Positions 17,042 through 24,136 of a stretch of 38,941 nt of DNA are shown here, in pieces. The position numbers and the translations under genes are program-made. The first letter of the stretch is position 1. Every line of letters starts with the position of its first letter. The stretch covers positions 1 through 38,941 of the forward strand of contig DATFDP010000064.1 of NCBI GenBank assembly GCA_035252015.1. The letters run 5' to 3'. This stretch comes from JAICWP01 sp035252015 (GTDB taxonomy: Bacteria; Acidobacteriota; Terriglobia; Terriglobales; Acidobacteriaceae). A model generated the notes under the pieces. That model was not told the DNA's origin. It searched no databases and saw nothing but the letters and a program-made list of their open reading frames with translations.

Positions 17042-18197
17042 TGGTTGGCCTCGAAACTGCAGCCGCGTGCCTCCGGTAATGGTAATAGGCGGCGCAGGCC
17101 CCCTCCGCCGAAACCATGGGCGCACCCAGAGGACTCTGTGGGGTGCAGCGCTCGGCGAAGGCCGGACACTCAGTGGGCCGTTTTAGTCCCTGCAGGACTT
17201 GCGCGCTGATGCATTCGGGCGGCTCGGGTGAGGTAATCTCGTCCACTCCGAATGCCTTCTCCGCATCATGAGGCGCGAACACGGAGCGCAGACGGAGGCC
17301 ACTTTGTGGAATAACTCCGATCCCACGCCACTTGCGGTCGCACACTTCGAAAACCAACTCCACAATCTGCTGCGCGGCAGTGTTGCCGCGATAGGTCACA
17401 GAGCGCGCGTACTGGTTTTCAGCCACTGCCCGTCCAGCCTCAAGTTGCGTCACCAGCATAGAAATGGCTTCCAGGAGATCCACAGGCTCGAAGCCGCCAA
17501 CCACAACAGGCACGCGAAATTCCTGTGCCAGATGATCGTACTGCTGGTAGCCCATAATGGCGCAGACGTGTCCCGGAGCGATCAATCCCTGCACTCGGTT
17601 TTCGGGCGAGCGCAGCAGCAGCCGGATGGCGGGAGGGACCAGCACGTGCGAAACCAGCAGGAAGAAGTTCTCCACACCCAACCGCCGCGCCTGCCAAACG
17701 GCCATGGCATTAGGCGGAGCGGTGGTTTCGAAGCCTACGGCGAAGAACACAATCTTGCGTTGCGGTTCGGCGGCGGCAATTTTCACCGCGTCCATGGGCG
17801 AATAGGCAACTCGCACATCACCGCCCACTGCTTTCACGTGGAACAGATCGGAGCGTGATCCTGGAACCCGCAGCATGTCGCCGTAGGAAACCAGCGTGAC
17901 CTCGGGCCGCGAAGCCAGGTCAATGGCCTTATCAATTGTTTCCAAGGGAGTGACACAAACGGGGCAGCCCGGCCCGTGCACCAGGTGAATGCAGGGCGGC
18001 AACAGCTCGCCCAACCCGTAGCGCATGATGGTGTGGGTCTGGCCGCCACAAACCTCCATGAGCACCCAGTCGCGAGTGGCGCGCTGCGCAACTTCGCCGG
18101 CCAGGGCCAGGGCGATACGTTGGTCGCGGTATTCGTCCACGTATTTCATCGCTATTGGAGAGCTGGCCGCGCAGCCGAGGAAAGGAACTGCCGCCAC
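17034..18197 (-). CDS. hypD: HypD, Fe-S scaffold of Fe(CN)2CO assembly
   Basis: 387 residues. HypD carries a [4Fe-4S] cluster and, with HypC, holds the iron while CN and CO are added. CGGQTH (50-55), HGPGCPVC (74-81) and GFETTAP are intact, and several conserved cysteines lie in the C-terminal third. The start is a GTG at 18197: a strong AGGAGGTG (18208-18215) lies 10-12 nt upstream, while the ATG at 18149 has no ribosome site. This gives a 16-residue extension relative to many homologues. A 136-bp spacer separates it from hypC, unlike the overlapping genes further down the operon. Confidence 0.95.
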   Translation of the reverse strand: MAAVPFLGCAASSPIAMKYVDEYRDQRIALALAGEVAQRATRDWVLMEVCGGQTHTIMRYGLGELLPPCIHLVHGPGCPVCVTPLETIDKAIDLASRPEVTLVSYGDMLRVPGSRSDLFHVKAVGGDVRVAYSPMDAVKIAAAEPQRKIVFFAVGFETTAPPNAMAVWQARRLGVENFFLLVSHVLVPPAIRLLLRSPENRVQGLIAPGHVCAIMGYQQYDHLAQEFRVPVVVGGFEPVDLLEAISMLVTQLEAGRAVAENQYARSVTYRGNTAAQQIVELVFEVCDRKWRGIGVIPQSGLRLRSVFAPHDAEKAFGVDEITSPEPPECISAQVLQGLKRPTECPAFAERCTPQSPLGAPMVSAEGACAAYYHYRRHAAAVSRPTNG

Positions 18198-18250
18198 GTT
18201 CGCGGTCCACCTCCTGTCCTCACTTTAGTTTCGTATGGACACAAGTGGCG

Positions 18251-18281
18251 GTGACGAGGGTCACAAGGGCTGGTGACGTCA
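18251..18281. promoter_or_regulatory. GTGAC palindromes in the hypC-hypD spacer
   Basis: GTGAC (18251-18255), 4 nt, GTCAC (18260-18264) form an inverted pair with the spacing of FNR/CRP-type sites. Nine bases on is TGACGTCA (18274-18281), a perfect 8-bp palindrome inside GTGACGTCA. Either could bind a dimeric regulator or shape the mRNA between hypC and hypD. No promoter boxes were recognised nearby. Confidence 0.35.
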
Positions 18282-18333
18282 GGCGAAATACCTGAGAATA
18301 GGGGATCAGAGATCACCCCCGGCAGCGGGCACC

Positions 18334-18588
18334 TCAACTTCCTTCTGGCGACAGCTCCTGTTCCAGTATGCCTGTGGCTTTCAGAGCCTCATAAGTGCGT
18401 TCTGCTTCCTGCCGATCCACGCAGCTGATGGCAAAGCCCACATGCACCATCACAAAATCACCAACCTTGGCCTGAGGCACAAAATCGAGACAGACCTGCC
18501 GCACAATGCCGCCGAATTCGACGCGGCCAACCCGCACGCCCTCGGCCATGCCGATTTCCAGGATCCGGCCCGGAATAGCCAGGCACAT
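18334..18588 (-). CDS. hypC: HypC, hydrogenase maturation chaperone
   Basis: 84 residues, starting MCLAIPG. The second residue, Cys2, binds iron in complex with HypD and docks on the hydrogenase large-subunit precursor. The small OB-fold-like body (EFGGIVRQVCLDFVPQAKVGDFVMVHVGFAI) is typical and of normal length. CGGAG lies 7 nt before the ATG. It is the first gene of the operon hypC-D-E-A-B-F. Confidence 0.96.
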   Translation of the reverse strand: MCLAIPGRILEIGMAEGVRVGRVEFGGIVRQVCLDFVPQAKVGDFVMVHVGFAISCVDRQEAERTYEALKATGILEQELSPEGS

Positions 18589-18640
18589 ATCTCAACTCCG
18601 GTTCTGAGGCTAGCGGCTTTTGCGATCGCCGTCACGGTCA

Positions 18641-18656
18641 TGCGTCACACTTGCCA
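18641..18656 (-). promoter_or_regulatory. Candidate sigma-54 (-24/-12) promoter of the hyp operon
   Basis: On the minus strand TGGCAAGTGTGACGCA matches the sigma-54 pattern TGGCACG-N4-TTGCA at 6 of 7 and 3 of 5 positions, with GG and GC exactly 10 nt apart. It ends 52 nt before the hypC ATG, so transcription would begin near 18630. Sigma-54 control of hyp genes is known in Escherichia coli. A single match of this quality can arise by chance, and no sigma-70 promoter was recognised here. Confidence 0.35.
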
Positions 18657-18683
18657 GGCCACCCAAAGGATTAGGTTCACGAG

Positions 18684-18710
18684 ATCACGTGCATACGTGA
18701 TGTGCATCAC
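18684..18710. promoter_or_regulatory. Overlapping FNR/CRP-like palindromes upstream of hypC
   Basis: Three half-sites lie in a row: ATCAC (18684-18688), GTGAT (18697-18701) and ATCAC (18706-18710). The last two form GTGAT-N4-ATCAC, close to the FNR layout TTGAT-N4-ATCAA; as six-base arms they read GTGATG-TG-CATCAC without mismatch. The first two form ATCACG-N6-CGTGAT, also perfect. The centre is about 115 bp before hypC and 176 bp before the divergent amidohydrolase. A CRP/FNR-family regulator is the likely binder, but no such gene is in the window. Confidence 0.5.
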
Positions 18711-18830
18711 CAGAGATCGCCGCCCTATCTACGGCCTTAGCTGCCTCGGAAAATAGGGGGCCGCGGTGGCCGGTGTCGCAGCTCAAAACCAACTTTATTC
18801 CGGCTGAACGCGAATAACACAGATCAAATC

Positions 18831-18859
18831 TTGTCTTTGTGCCGTCCATGGCGCACAAT
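18831..18859 (+). promoter_or_regulatory. Candidate sigma-70 promoter of the amidohydrolase gene
   Basis: TTGTCT (18831-18836), a 17-bp spacer, and CACAAT (18854-18859). Transcription would start near 18866, leaving about 14 nt before the ATG at 18880; no Shine-Dalgarno is visible in that short leader. Confidence 0.4.
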
Positions 18860-18879
18860 GCCTGTCCACAACAGCCATC

Positions 18880-20319
18880 ATGAAACGCATCCTTCTGCTC
18901 GCCATCACGTTCGTGTTTGCAATTTCAGCGTTCAGCCAATCGCAATCCGCTGACCAAACTTTCGACGTCGTCATCCTTCACGGCCGCGTTATGGATCCGG
19001 AATCCGGCTTGGACGCGGTGCGCGACATCGGCATCACGGGTAACCGCATTACCGCCATTACCGAGAATGAGATTCGCGGCAGGAAGACCATTGACGCGCG
19101 CGGCCTGGTGGTGGCTCCGGGCTTCATTGACCTGCACTCGCACGGCCAGGATGCAGAAAACTATCGCTTCAAGGCCATGGATGGAGTCACCACCGCCCTG
19201 GAACTGGAAATTGGCGTTGCCGATATTGATCAGTGGTACGCCGAGCGCCAGGGCAAGGCGCTCATCAATTACGGCGCCACTATCGGCCACGTACCTACCC
19301 GGATGCGACTGATGCACGATTCGGGCACCTTCCTGCCCCACGACACGGCGGCAACCACCGTCGCCACTCCCGAGCAGATTACGGAAATGAAACGCGACCT
19401 CGAGCACGGTCTGGAACGCGGCGCGCTGGGCGTCGGCTTTGGCATCGGTTACGTCCCCGCTGCCACACGCTGGGAAATTATTCAGATGTTTGAAGCGGCC
19501 GCCAAATACCAAGCCACCGCATTCGTGCACCTGCGCGGCGGCAACACTCCCGATAGTCCGATGACTTCTCTTGAAGAGGGCATTGCTGCCGCCGAGGTGA
19601 CCGGCGCGCCCCTGCACGTGGTGCACATCTCCAGTACTGGGCTGCGCTCCACGCCGCAGATGTTGGCAACTATTGAGGGCGCCCGTCAGCATGGGCTGGA
19701 CGTGACCACCGAGTGCTACCCCTACACTGCCGCCATGACCGACTTGGGCTCGGCGCTCTTCGGCCCCGGCTGGCAGCAAAGAGAGGGAATTACCTATAAC
19801 GACCTGCAATGGGTGGCTACGGGTGAGCGGCTCACGCAAGAGACCTTCGAGAAATACCGCAAACAGGGCGGCATGGTCATTATTCATTCCATTCCCGCGG
19901 ATATCGCACAGTTGGCCGTTTCTAGCCCGCTCACCATGATTGCCAGCGACGGACTTATCCTGAATGGCAAGGGCCACCCACGCGGCGCTGGAACTTATGC
20001 CCGCGTGCTCGGCTACTACGTTCGCCAGCAGCATGCGCTCTCTCTCATGGAAGCGCTGCGCAAGATGACTGTCATGCCCGCCCAGCGTCTTGAGGCACGC
20101 GCGCCCATGATGAGGAACAAGGGGCGAATAAAGGTAGGAGCCGACGCCGACCTGACCATCTTCGCCCCCGAGCTCGTCATTGATAAGGCGACATACGAAA
20201 AAATCGCCTACTCGGAAGGGATCGAATACGTGCTGGTGGGCGGCGTGTCGGTGGTGAGCGCTGGCAAACTGGTGGAGGGAGTCACTCCCGGCGAAGCTAT
20301 CCGCGCGCCAATGCGGTAG
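18880..20319 (+). CDS. Exported amidohydrolase, D-aminoacylase-like
   Basis: 479 residues. The N-terminus is a Sec signal peptide (MKRILLLAITFVFAISAFSQ). The rest is an amidohydrolase-superfamily barrel of the N-acyl-D-amino-acid deacylase group: GFIDLHSHGQD (metal ligands His86 and His88), FVHLRGG and LHVVHISSTG (two more histidines), MIASDGLI (catalytic Asp) and GHPRGAGTYARVLGYYVR, a segment typical of D-aminoacylases. The Cys that binds zinc in the GNCG loop of characterised enzymes is not present; that region reads GVTTALELEIGVAD, so a Glu may take its place. It probably removes acyl groups from D-amino acids or related amides outside the cytoplasm; the substrate is not certain. It is divergent from the hyp operon. 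Confidence 0.85.
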   Translation: MKRILLLAITFVFAISAFSQSQSADQTFDVVILHGRVMDPESGLDAVRDIGITGNRITAITENEIRGRKTIDARGLVVAPGFIDLHSHGQDAENYRFKAMDGVTTALELEIGVADIDQWYAERQGKALINYGATIGHVPTRMRLMHDSGTFLPHDTAATTVATPEQITEMKRDLEHGLERGALGVGFGIGYVPAATRWEIIQMFEAAAKYQATAFVHLRGGNTPDSPMTSLEEGIAAAEVTGAPLHVVHISSTGLRSTPQMLATIEGARQHGLDVTTECYPYTAAMTDLGSALFGPGWQQREGITYNDLQWVATGERLTQETFEKYRKQGGMVIIHSIPADIAQLAVSSPLTMIASDGLILNGKGHPRGAGTYARVLGYYVRQQHALSLMEALRKMTVMPAQRLEARAPMMRNKGRIKVGADADLTIFAPELVIDKATYEKIAYSEGIEYVLVGGVSVVSAGKLVEGVTPGEAIRAPMR

Positions 20320-20467
20320 TCGGGAGTTAATAGTCAGGAGTCAGCGAAAGAAGCTACTGGTTAAATCAGGGCTTACTCCAAGCTGCGCCGTTTGGTAACA
20401 GGGCATGGCTTGCAGCTGTGCGGACCTCAAGTCAGTTACGATTTATGTCTTCGGGCGCTGAGCCCAG

Positions 20468-20495
20468 GGTGGCGCGGGCGGCCTTCGGCGGGCTC
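20468..20495 (+). repeat. Degenerate copy of GC-rich dispersed hairpin repeat
   Basis: GGTGGCGCGGGCGGCCTTC resembles the better copies at 24097, 25416 and 31244, sharing GTGGCGCGGGCG at the left, but the right arm is decayed (CGGCGGG). Like the others it lies between genes. Confidence 0.4.
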
Positions 20496-20621
20496 ATGGC
20501 AGCTCTCGCCCGCGCACGGTGCTATTCGCACGGAGGTATCATTGCTCAGGCCTTTCGACGTCGCAGAATCGCGTACACACGCTGACTCTTAACCCCTGAG
20601 CCCTGATCCCTGCGTCCTCGG

Positions 20622-20627
20622 TATAAT
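20622..20627 (+). promoter_or_regulatory. Perfect TATAAT -10 box of ygfZ
   Basis: TATAAT ends 11 nt before the ygfZ ATG (20639). No -35 is visible at the right distance and no Shine-Dalgarno follows, so the transcript may start about 5 nt before the ATG and be almost leaderless. Confidence 0.45.
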
Positions 20628-20638
20628 TAAGAATTCGT

Positions 20639-21694
20639 ATGCCTCCGACCACCTCAACCGAGAAGCTGGCCAGCCTCGGCGCGCGGCGGGGAGAGTACGC
20701 AGGCGCCGAAACCGCACTGGTTTTCTCCGATCCGCGCACGGAGTTCACCGCCCTTCGCTCCACCGGTGCCGTTTTCAACCTAAGCTGGCGGCGTTATTTC
20801 AGCATCTCCGGCCGCGATCGGGTGCGCTGGCTGAATGGCATGATCAGCAACAACGTGCGCGATTTGCAGCCTGGACAGGGCGTTTACGCTTTTGTGCTCA
20901 ATCCCCAGGGCCACATTCTGGGCGACCTCTATATCTACAATCGCGGCGATGATTTCGTGCTGACAACCGATGCAGCTCAGGCGGACAAGCTCTATCCCCA
21001 CCTGAAGCGCTTCATCATCATGGACCAGGTGGACTTCAAGCCTGCAGAGGATTGGGCCGCCATCGGTGTTCAGGGACCCAAAGCGGAGCAAATGTTGCGC
21101 GCTGCTGGCGTGGAATTTTCTCCTTTGCAGCCATTGCAACTCTCGGATGTGAAGTTCGGAGCCAATTCGGCAGCCCTGGTTCACGGCGACCATCCGCTCT
21201 CGCCCAATTATGAATTGTGGCTAGCCGGTGATCCGGCGCCGGCGCTGTGGGACGCGCTGGTCAAAGCTGGTGCCGTCCCAACCGGTGCAGAGGCTCTGGA
21301 TCTGGCCCGCATTGCAGCCGGCATTCCCCGCTACGGGTTGGACATTCGCGAGCGCGATCTGCCCCAGGAAACCGGTCAGATGCGCGCCCTCAGCTTCACC
21401 AAAGGCTGCTACATTGGACAGGAGATTGTGGAGCGTATTCGCGCCCGCGGCAGCCTGCATCGTGGCTTTACCGGCTTCCGCATTATGGAAGGAGCGCTGC
21501 CCGCGCCCCCCACCAAAGTGCAAATCGCTGGCAAAGATGTCGGTGAAATCACCAGCGCGGCTATGCTTCCATCGCAACAGGGGATAATTGCCGTCGCTCT
21601 AGGTTACGTTCGCAAGGAAAGCGGCGCCCCTGGCGCTAACGTCGAAATTGGGACTTCCAGCGCCAGAGTTGAGGCTTTACCTTTTACTTTCTGA
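20639..21694 (+). CDS. ygfZ: YgfZ/GcvT-domain folate-binding protein
   Basis: 351 residues, cytoplasmic. The fold is that of the T-protein of glycine cleavage, with the YgfZ signature KGCYIGQE (255-262), whose Cys is required in characterised homologues. YgfZ helps assemble or repair certain Fe-S enzymes such as MiaB in a folate-dependent way. The N-terminal WLNGMISNNVRDL and GHILGDLYIY segments are typical. It leads a run of plus-strand genes (ygfZ, DUF1844, PhnP-like, ribF). The start lacks a ribosome site; see the -10 box just upstream. Confidence 0.92.
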   Translation: MPPTTSTEKLASLGARRGEYAGAETALVFSDPRTEFTALRSTGAVFNLSWRRYFSISGRDRVRWLNGMISNNVRDLQPGQGVYAFVLNPQGHILGDLYIYNRGDDFVLTTDAAQADKLYPHLKRFIIMDQVDFKPAEDWAAIGVQGPKAEQMLRAAGVEFSPLQPLQLSDVKFGANSAALVHGDHPLSPNYELWLAGDPAPALWDALVKAGAVPTGAEALDLARIAAGIPRYGLDIRERDLPQETGQMRALSFTKGCYIGQEIVERIRARGSLHRGFTGFRIMEGALPAPPTKVQIAGKDVGEITSAAMLPSQQGIIAVALGYVRKESGAPGANVEIGTSSARVEALPFTF

Positions 21695-21718
21695 TTTACT
21701 GAAAAGTATTTGAATTAT

Positions 21719-22285
21719 ATGGCCGAAAAGAAGCCAGAATTCACTGTAACTGACCGCCGCCTTTTCACCCCGGAAGGTGAATTGCGCCCTGACGCTACCG
21801 AGGAGCAGCCGGCAGCCAAGAGAGCAGCCGGAACGGAACCTGCACCGCAGCCTCCTAAGCCGCCGGAGGCCGCGCAAACACCTCCTCCACCCAGTGCCGC
21901 CGAACAGAAAGTCCAGGCGGATGCTTACTCCAAGTCCACCCGCGACTTGGATGCCCGCCTCAAGACCGAGCTCGGTTCCGCGCAGGCGCAAGACCTGCAG
22001 ATGACCTTTGAGCGCTTCCTCGCTTCGCTCTATATGACCGCCCTGCTGCAACTTGGTCTGGTCCAAGAGCAGGGCGGACGGCCGCAGCTTGACCTGATTG
22101 GGGCCCGCCAGACCATCGACACCATTGACATCCTCAAGGACAAGACCAAGGGCAATCTCACCTCGGCGGAAGAGGCTTTCCTGCAGAACGTACTCTACGA
22201 ATTGCACATGGCCTATATCGAGGTTACCAACGCGCTGGCGCGCGGCGCCCAGGCTCCGGGCCAGGTCGGACCCAAGCAGCAATGA
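21719..22285 (+). CDS. DUF1844 protein
   Basis: 188 residues from ATG 21719; a TTG nine bases upstream is the alternative. Residues 1-75 are low-complexity, rich in Pro, Ala and Glu, with a short VTDRRLFTPEGELR motif. The C-terminal half is the helical DUF1844 domain (FERFLASLYMTALLQLGL, then ARQTIDTIDILKDKTKGNLT and EEAFLQNVLYELHMAYIEV). Function is unknown; the family is common in Acidobacteriota and Deltaproteobacteria-type genomes. It overlaps the next gene by 4 bp (ATGA), so translation is coupled. Confidence 0.85.
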   Translation: MAEKKPEFTVTDRRLFTPEGELRPDATEEQPAAKRAAGTEPAPQPPKPPEAAQTPPPPSAAEQKVQADAYSKSTRDLDARLKTELGSAQAQDLQMTFERFLASLYMTALLQLGLVQEQGGRPQLDLIGARQTIDTIDILKDKTKGNLTSAEEAFLQNVLYELHMAYIEVTNALARGAQAPGQVGPKQQ

Positions 22286-23052
22286 AGGCTGTTCTCACCG
22301 TGATGGGCAGCGGCACCTCCATGGGCGTGCCCACCATCGGCTGCACCTGCGCTGTGTGTACCTCGCCCGACCCCCACGACCGCCGCACACGCCCTTCGGT
22401 GCTGATCGAATATGGCGGCCACGTGATTCTCATTGACACTACGCCCGACTTCCGGGAGCAGGCATTGCGCGAGGGTGTGCGCCGATTGGATGCCGTGCTC
22501 TACACCCACGCCCACGCCGATCACATCCTGGGACTGGACGACCTCCGCCCTCTTAGCTTTCACCGCCATCAGCGCATCCCGCTTTACGCCAGCGAAACCG
22601 TGGCCCGGGTGGTGCGCGGCATGTTCCGTTACATCTTCGACGACGAATACAAATACGGAACCATGGCGCAAGTAGAAATGCATACGGTGAACGGCCCGGT
22701 GGAGCTGTTTGGCGTGCGCTTTGAGCCCGTGAAGGTCCTGCATGGCGACACCGAAATTTACGGTTATCGCTTCGGCTCCTCTGCTTACCTCACCGATTTC
22801 AGCACCATCCCCGAGGAATCGTTTACGCAGCTGCAGAATCTCGACATCCTGTTCTTAGACGCGCTGCGCCATAAGCCGCACCCGACTCACTCGACAGTGG
22901 AGAATTCGGTGCGCATCGTGGAACGGCTGCGGCCGCGACGGGCATTCTTTACCCACATTTGTCACGACCTGCCGCACAAGCAGACCAACGCTTCCCTGCC
23001 GCCGCATGTTCGCCTTGCGCACGACGGCCTGAAGCTGGAGTTTGAGATTTAG
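22282..23052 (+). CDS. Metallo-beta-lactamase-fold hydrolase, PhnP-like
   Basis: 256 residues, soluble. It begins with GSGTSMGVPTIGCTCAVC, the cysteine-containing N-terminus shared with PhnP-type cyclic phosphate phosphodiesterases, and has HxHxDH (THAHADH, 76-81). Further metal-ligand candidates are the His in VLHGDTE, the Asp in YLTDFS and the His in FFTHICHD. PhnP opens cyclic ribosyl phosphate, but no phosphonate genes lie here, so the substrate is uncertain. The 4-bp overlap with the DUF1844 gene is a recurrent arrangement type for coupled genes. Confidence 0.85.
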   Translation: MKAVLTVMGSGTSMGVPTIGCTCAVCTSPDPHDRRTRPSVLIEYGGHVILIDTTPDFREQALREGVRRLDAVLYTHAHADHILGLDDLRPLSFHRHQRIPLYASETVARVVRGMFRYIFDDEYKYGTMAQVEMHTVNGPVELFGVRFEPVKVLHGDTEIYGYRFGSSAYLTDFSTIPEESFTQLQNLDILFLDALRHKPHPTHSTVENSVRIVERLRPRRAFFTHICHDLPHKQTNASLPPHVRLAHDGLKLEFEI

Positions 23053-23130
23053 TAGCTGGTAGTTGCTAGCTGGTAGTTAGCACCTCAGCTCTGCAGCAGC
23101 TAACTGAGAACTGAGAACCGAGAACTGGGA
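23053..23130 (+). repeat. Short degenerate direct repeats before ribF
   Basis: TAGCTGGTAGTT occurs at 23053-23064 and again at 23067-23078, followed by an array of CTGAGAACC/CTGAGAACTG words (about 23101-23128). Such word arrays between genes look like slippage-prone spacers. No coding capacity was seen. Confidence 0.5.
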
Positions 23131-23135
23131 ATTGA

Positions 23136-24080
23136 TTGAAAGTTTACCGCCATCTCGAAGAGCTGCCCCCCGACCTGGGCCGAACTGTGCTCAGCGTCGG
23201 CAACTTTGACGGGGTTCACCGCGCCCATCAGCACGTCTTGCGAGAGGTTGTGGCTCGCGCCCGCGCATTGCACGCGACTTCTCTGGCTGTCACTTTCGAC
23301 CCGCATCCGGCGCGCATCCTCCATCCCGATGTGGCGCCACCTCTTATCACGCCTCTGCCCATCAAGCTGCGCCTGCTTGCGGCGAGCGGGCTGGACGCGG
23401 TACTGCTGCTTCCTTTCACCCGCGACCTTTCCCTGCTCACCCCGCGCCAGTTTGCGGAAGAAATTCTCCACCGCGCTCTGCACGCGCGTGAGGTGGATGA
23501 AGGATTCAACTTCCGTTTCGGGCGCAAAGCCAAAGGCGACGTGCAACAACTGGCCGAGTTCGGCTGTGAGTTCGGATTTGAAATCAAGGTTTATCCCGAG
23601 ATGTGCATCCGCGGCCACTCCGTTTCCAGCAGCCGCGTGCGCGAACTGATCGCCGCTGAAGGCGACGTCAGCGACGCCCGCCACCTTCTCGGCCGGTCTT
23701 TCAGCATTATCTCCAACCCTGGCCGCGGCCGCGGCTACGGCGCCAAATACACCGTCCCCACTATCAACCTAAGCCGCTACGACGAACTGGTGCCGCGTAA
23801 CGGCGTTTACATCACGCGTACACGCGTGGCGGAAGAGTGTTTCGATTCGGTCACCAATGTTGGCAATCGCCCTACCTTCGGCGCGGAGTCGTTTGCCATC
23901 GAAACGCACCTGCTCAACTTCCATCCTCTGGAACTCAGCCCTGAGACGGAAGTCGAGCTGTTTTTTTTGCGCCGACTTCGTCCGGAAATTAAGTTCCCTT
24001 CCGTTGAGGAACTTCGCCGCCAGATCGCGAGCGACGTTCATCACGCCCGCCGCTACTTCCATTTGCTGCAGGAGCGGTAA
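23136..24080 (+). CDS. ribF: RibF, riboflavin kinase / FAD synthetase
   Basis: 314 residues, the normal bifunctional length. It converts riboflavin to FMN and then FAD. The N-terminal nucleotidyltransferase shows GNFDGVHRAHQ (22-32), FDPHP and the SSSRVRELI motif; the C-terminal riboflavin kinase domain shows GRGYGAKYTVPTINL and RNGVYITR, then NVGNRPTFG. The start is TTG 23136, with a weak GGGA 5 nt upstream. It is the fourth gene of the plus-strand run starting at ygfZ, though an 83-bp repeat-containing spacer precedes it. Confidence 0.94.
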   Translation: MKVYRHLEELPPDLGRTVLSVGNFDGVHRAHQHVLREVVARARALHATSLAVTFDPHPARILHPDVAPPLITPLPIKLRLLAASGLDAVLLLPFTRDLSLLTPRQFAEEILHRALHAREVDEGFNFRFGRKAKGDVQQLAEFGCEFGFEIKVYPEMCIRGHSVSSSRVRELIAAEGDVSDARHLLGRSFSIISNPGRGRGYGAKYTVPTINLSRYDELVPRNGVYITRTRVAEECFDSVTNVGNRPTFGAESFAIETHLLNFHPLELSPETEVELFFLRRLRPEIKFPSVEELRRQIASDVHHARRYFHLLQER

Positions 24081-24096
24081 CAAGGCTTAGAAGTTC

Positions 24097-24124
24097 GTGG
24101 CGCGGGCGCCCTCGCCCGCGGGTA
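24097..24124 (+). repeat. GC-rich dispersed hairpin repeat, best copy
   Basis: CGCGGGCG (24101-24108), loop CCCT, CGCCCGCG (24113-24120): a perfect 8-bp stem. Related copies occur at 25416, 31244 and, decayed, 20468, all outside genes and with the same CCCT loop in the three better ones. There is no T-run, so it is not a standard terminator. Confidence 0.7.
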
Positions 24125-24128
24125 CAAT
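24123..24128 (+). promoter_or_regulatory. Candidate -10 box of the MFS gene
   Basis: TACAAT ends 8 nt before the ATG at 24137. No -35 is visible because the GC-rich hairpin repeat fills that place, and there is no ribosome site. If real, the mRNA would be essentially leaderless. Confidence 0.3.
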
Positions 24129-24136
24129 CCCCCTCC

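Larger units (their letters stand above)
20320..20638. other. 319-bp spacer before ygfZ
   Basis: No credible gene. It opens with degenerate GGAGT/AGTCAG words, carries one degenerate copy of the GC-rich hairpin repeat (20468-20495), has a CCCTGAGCCCTGATCCC-like simple stretch near 20595-20612, and ends with TATAAT just before ygfZ. A 66-codon open frame inside has no family resemblance and no ribosome site. Confidence 0.55.

Noticed and set aside
20392..20592. 66-codon open frame before ygfZ
   Set aside because: No ribosome site, no recognisable domain, and it spans a dispersed repeat copy.
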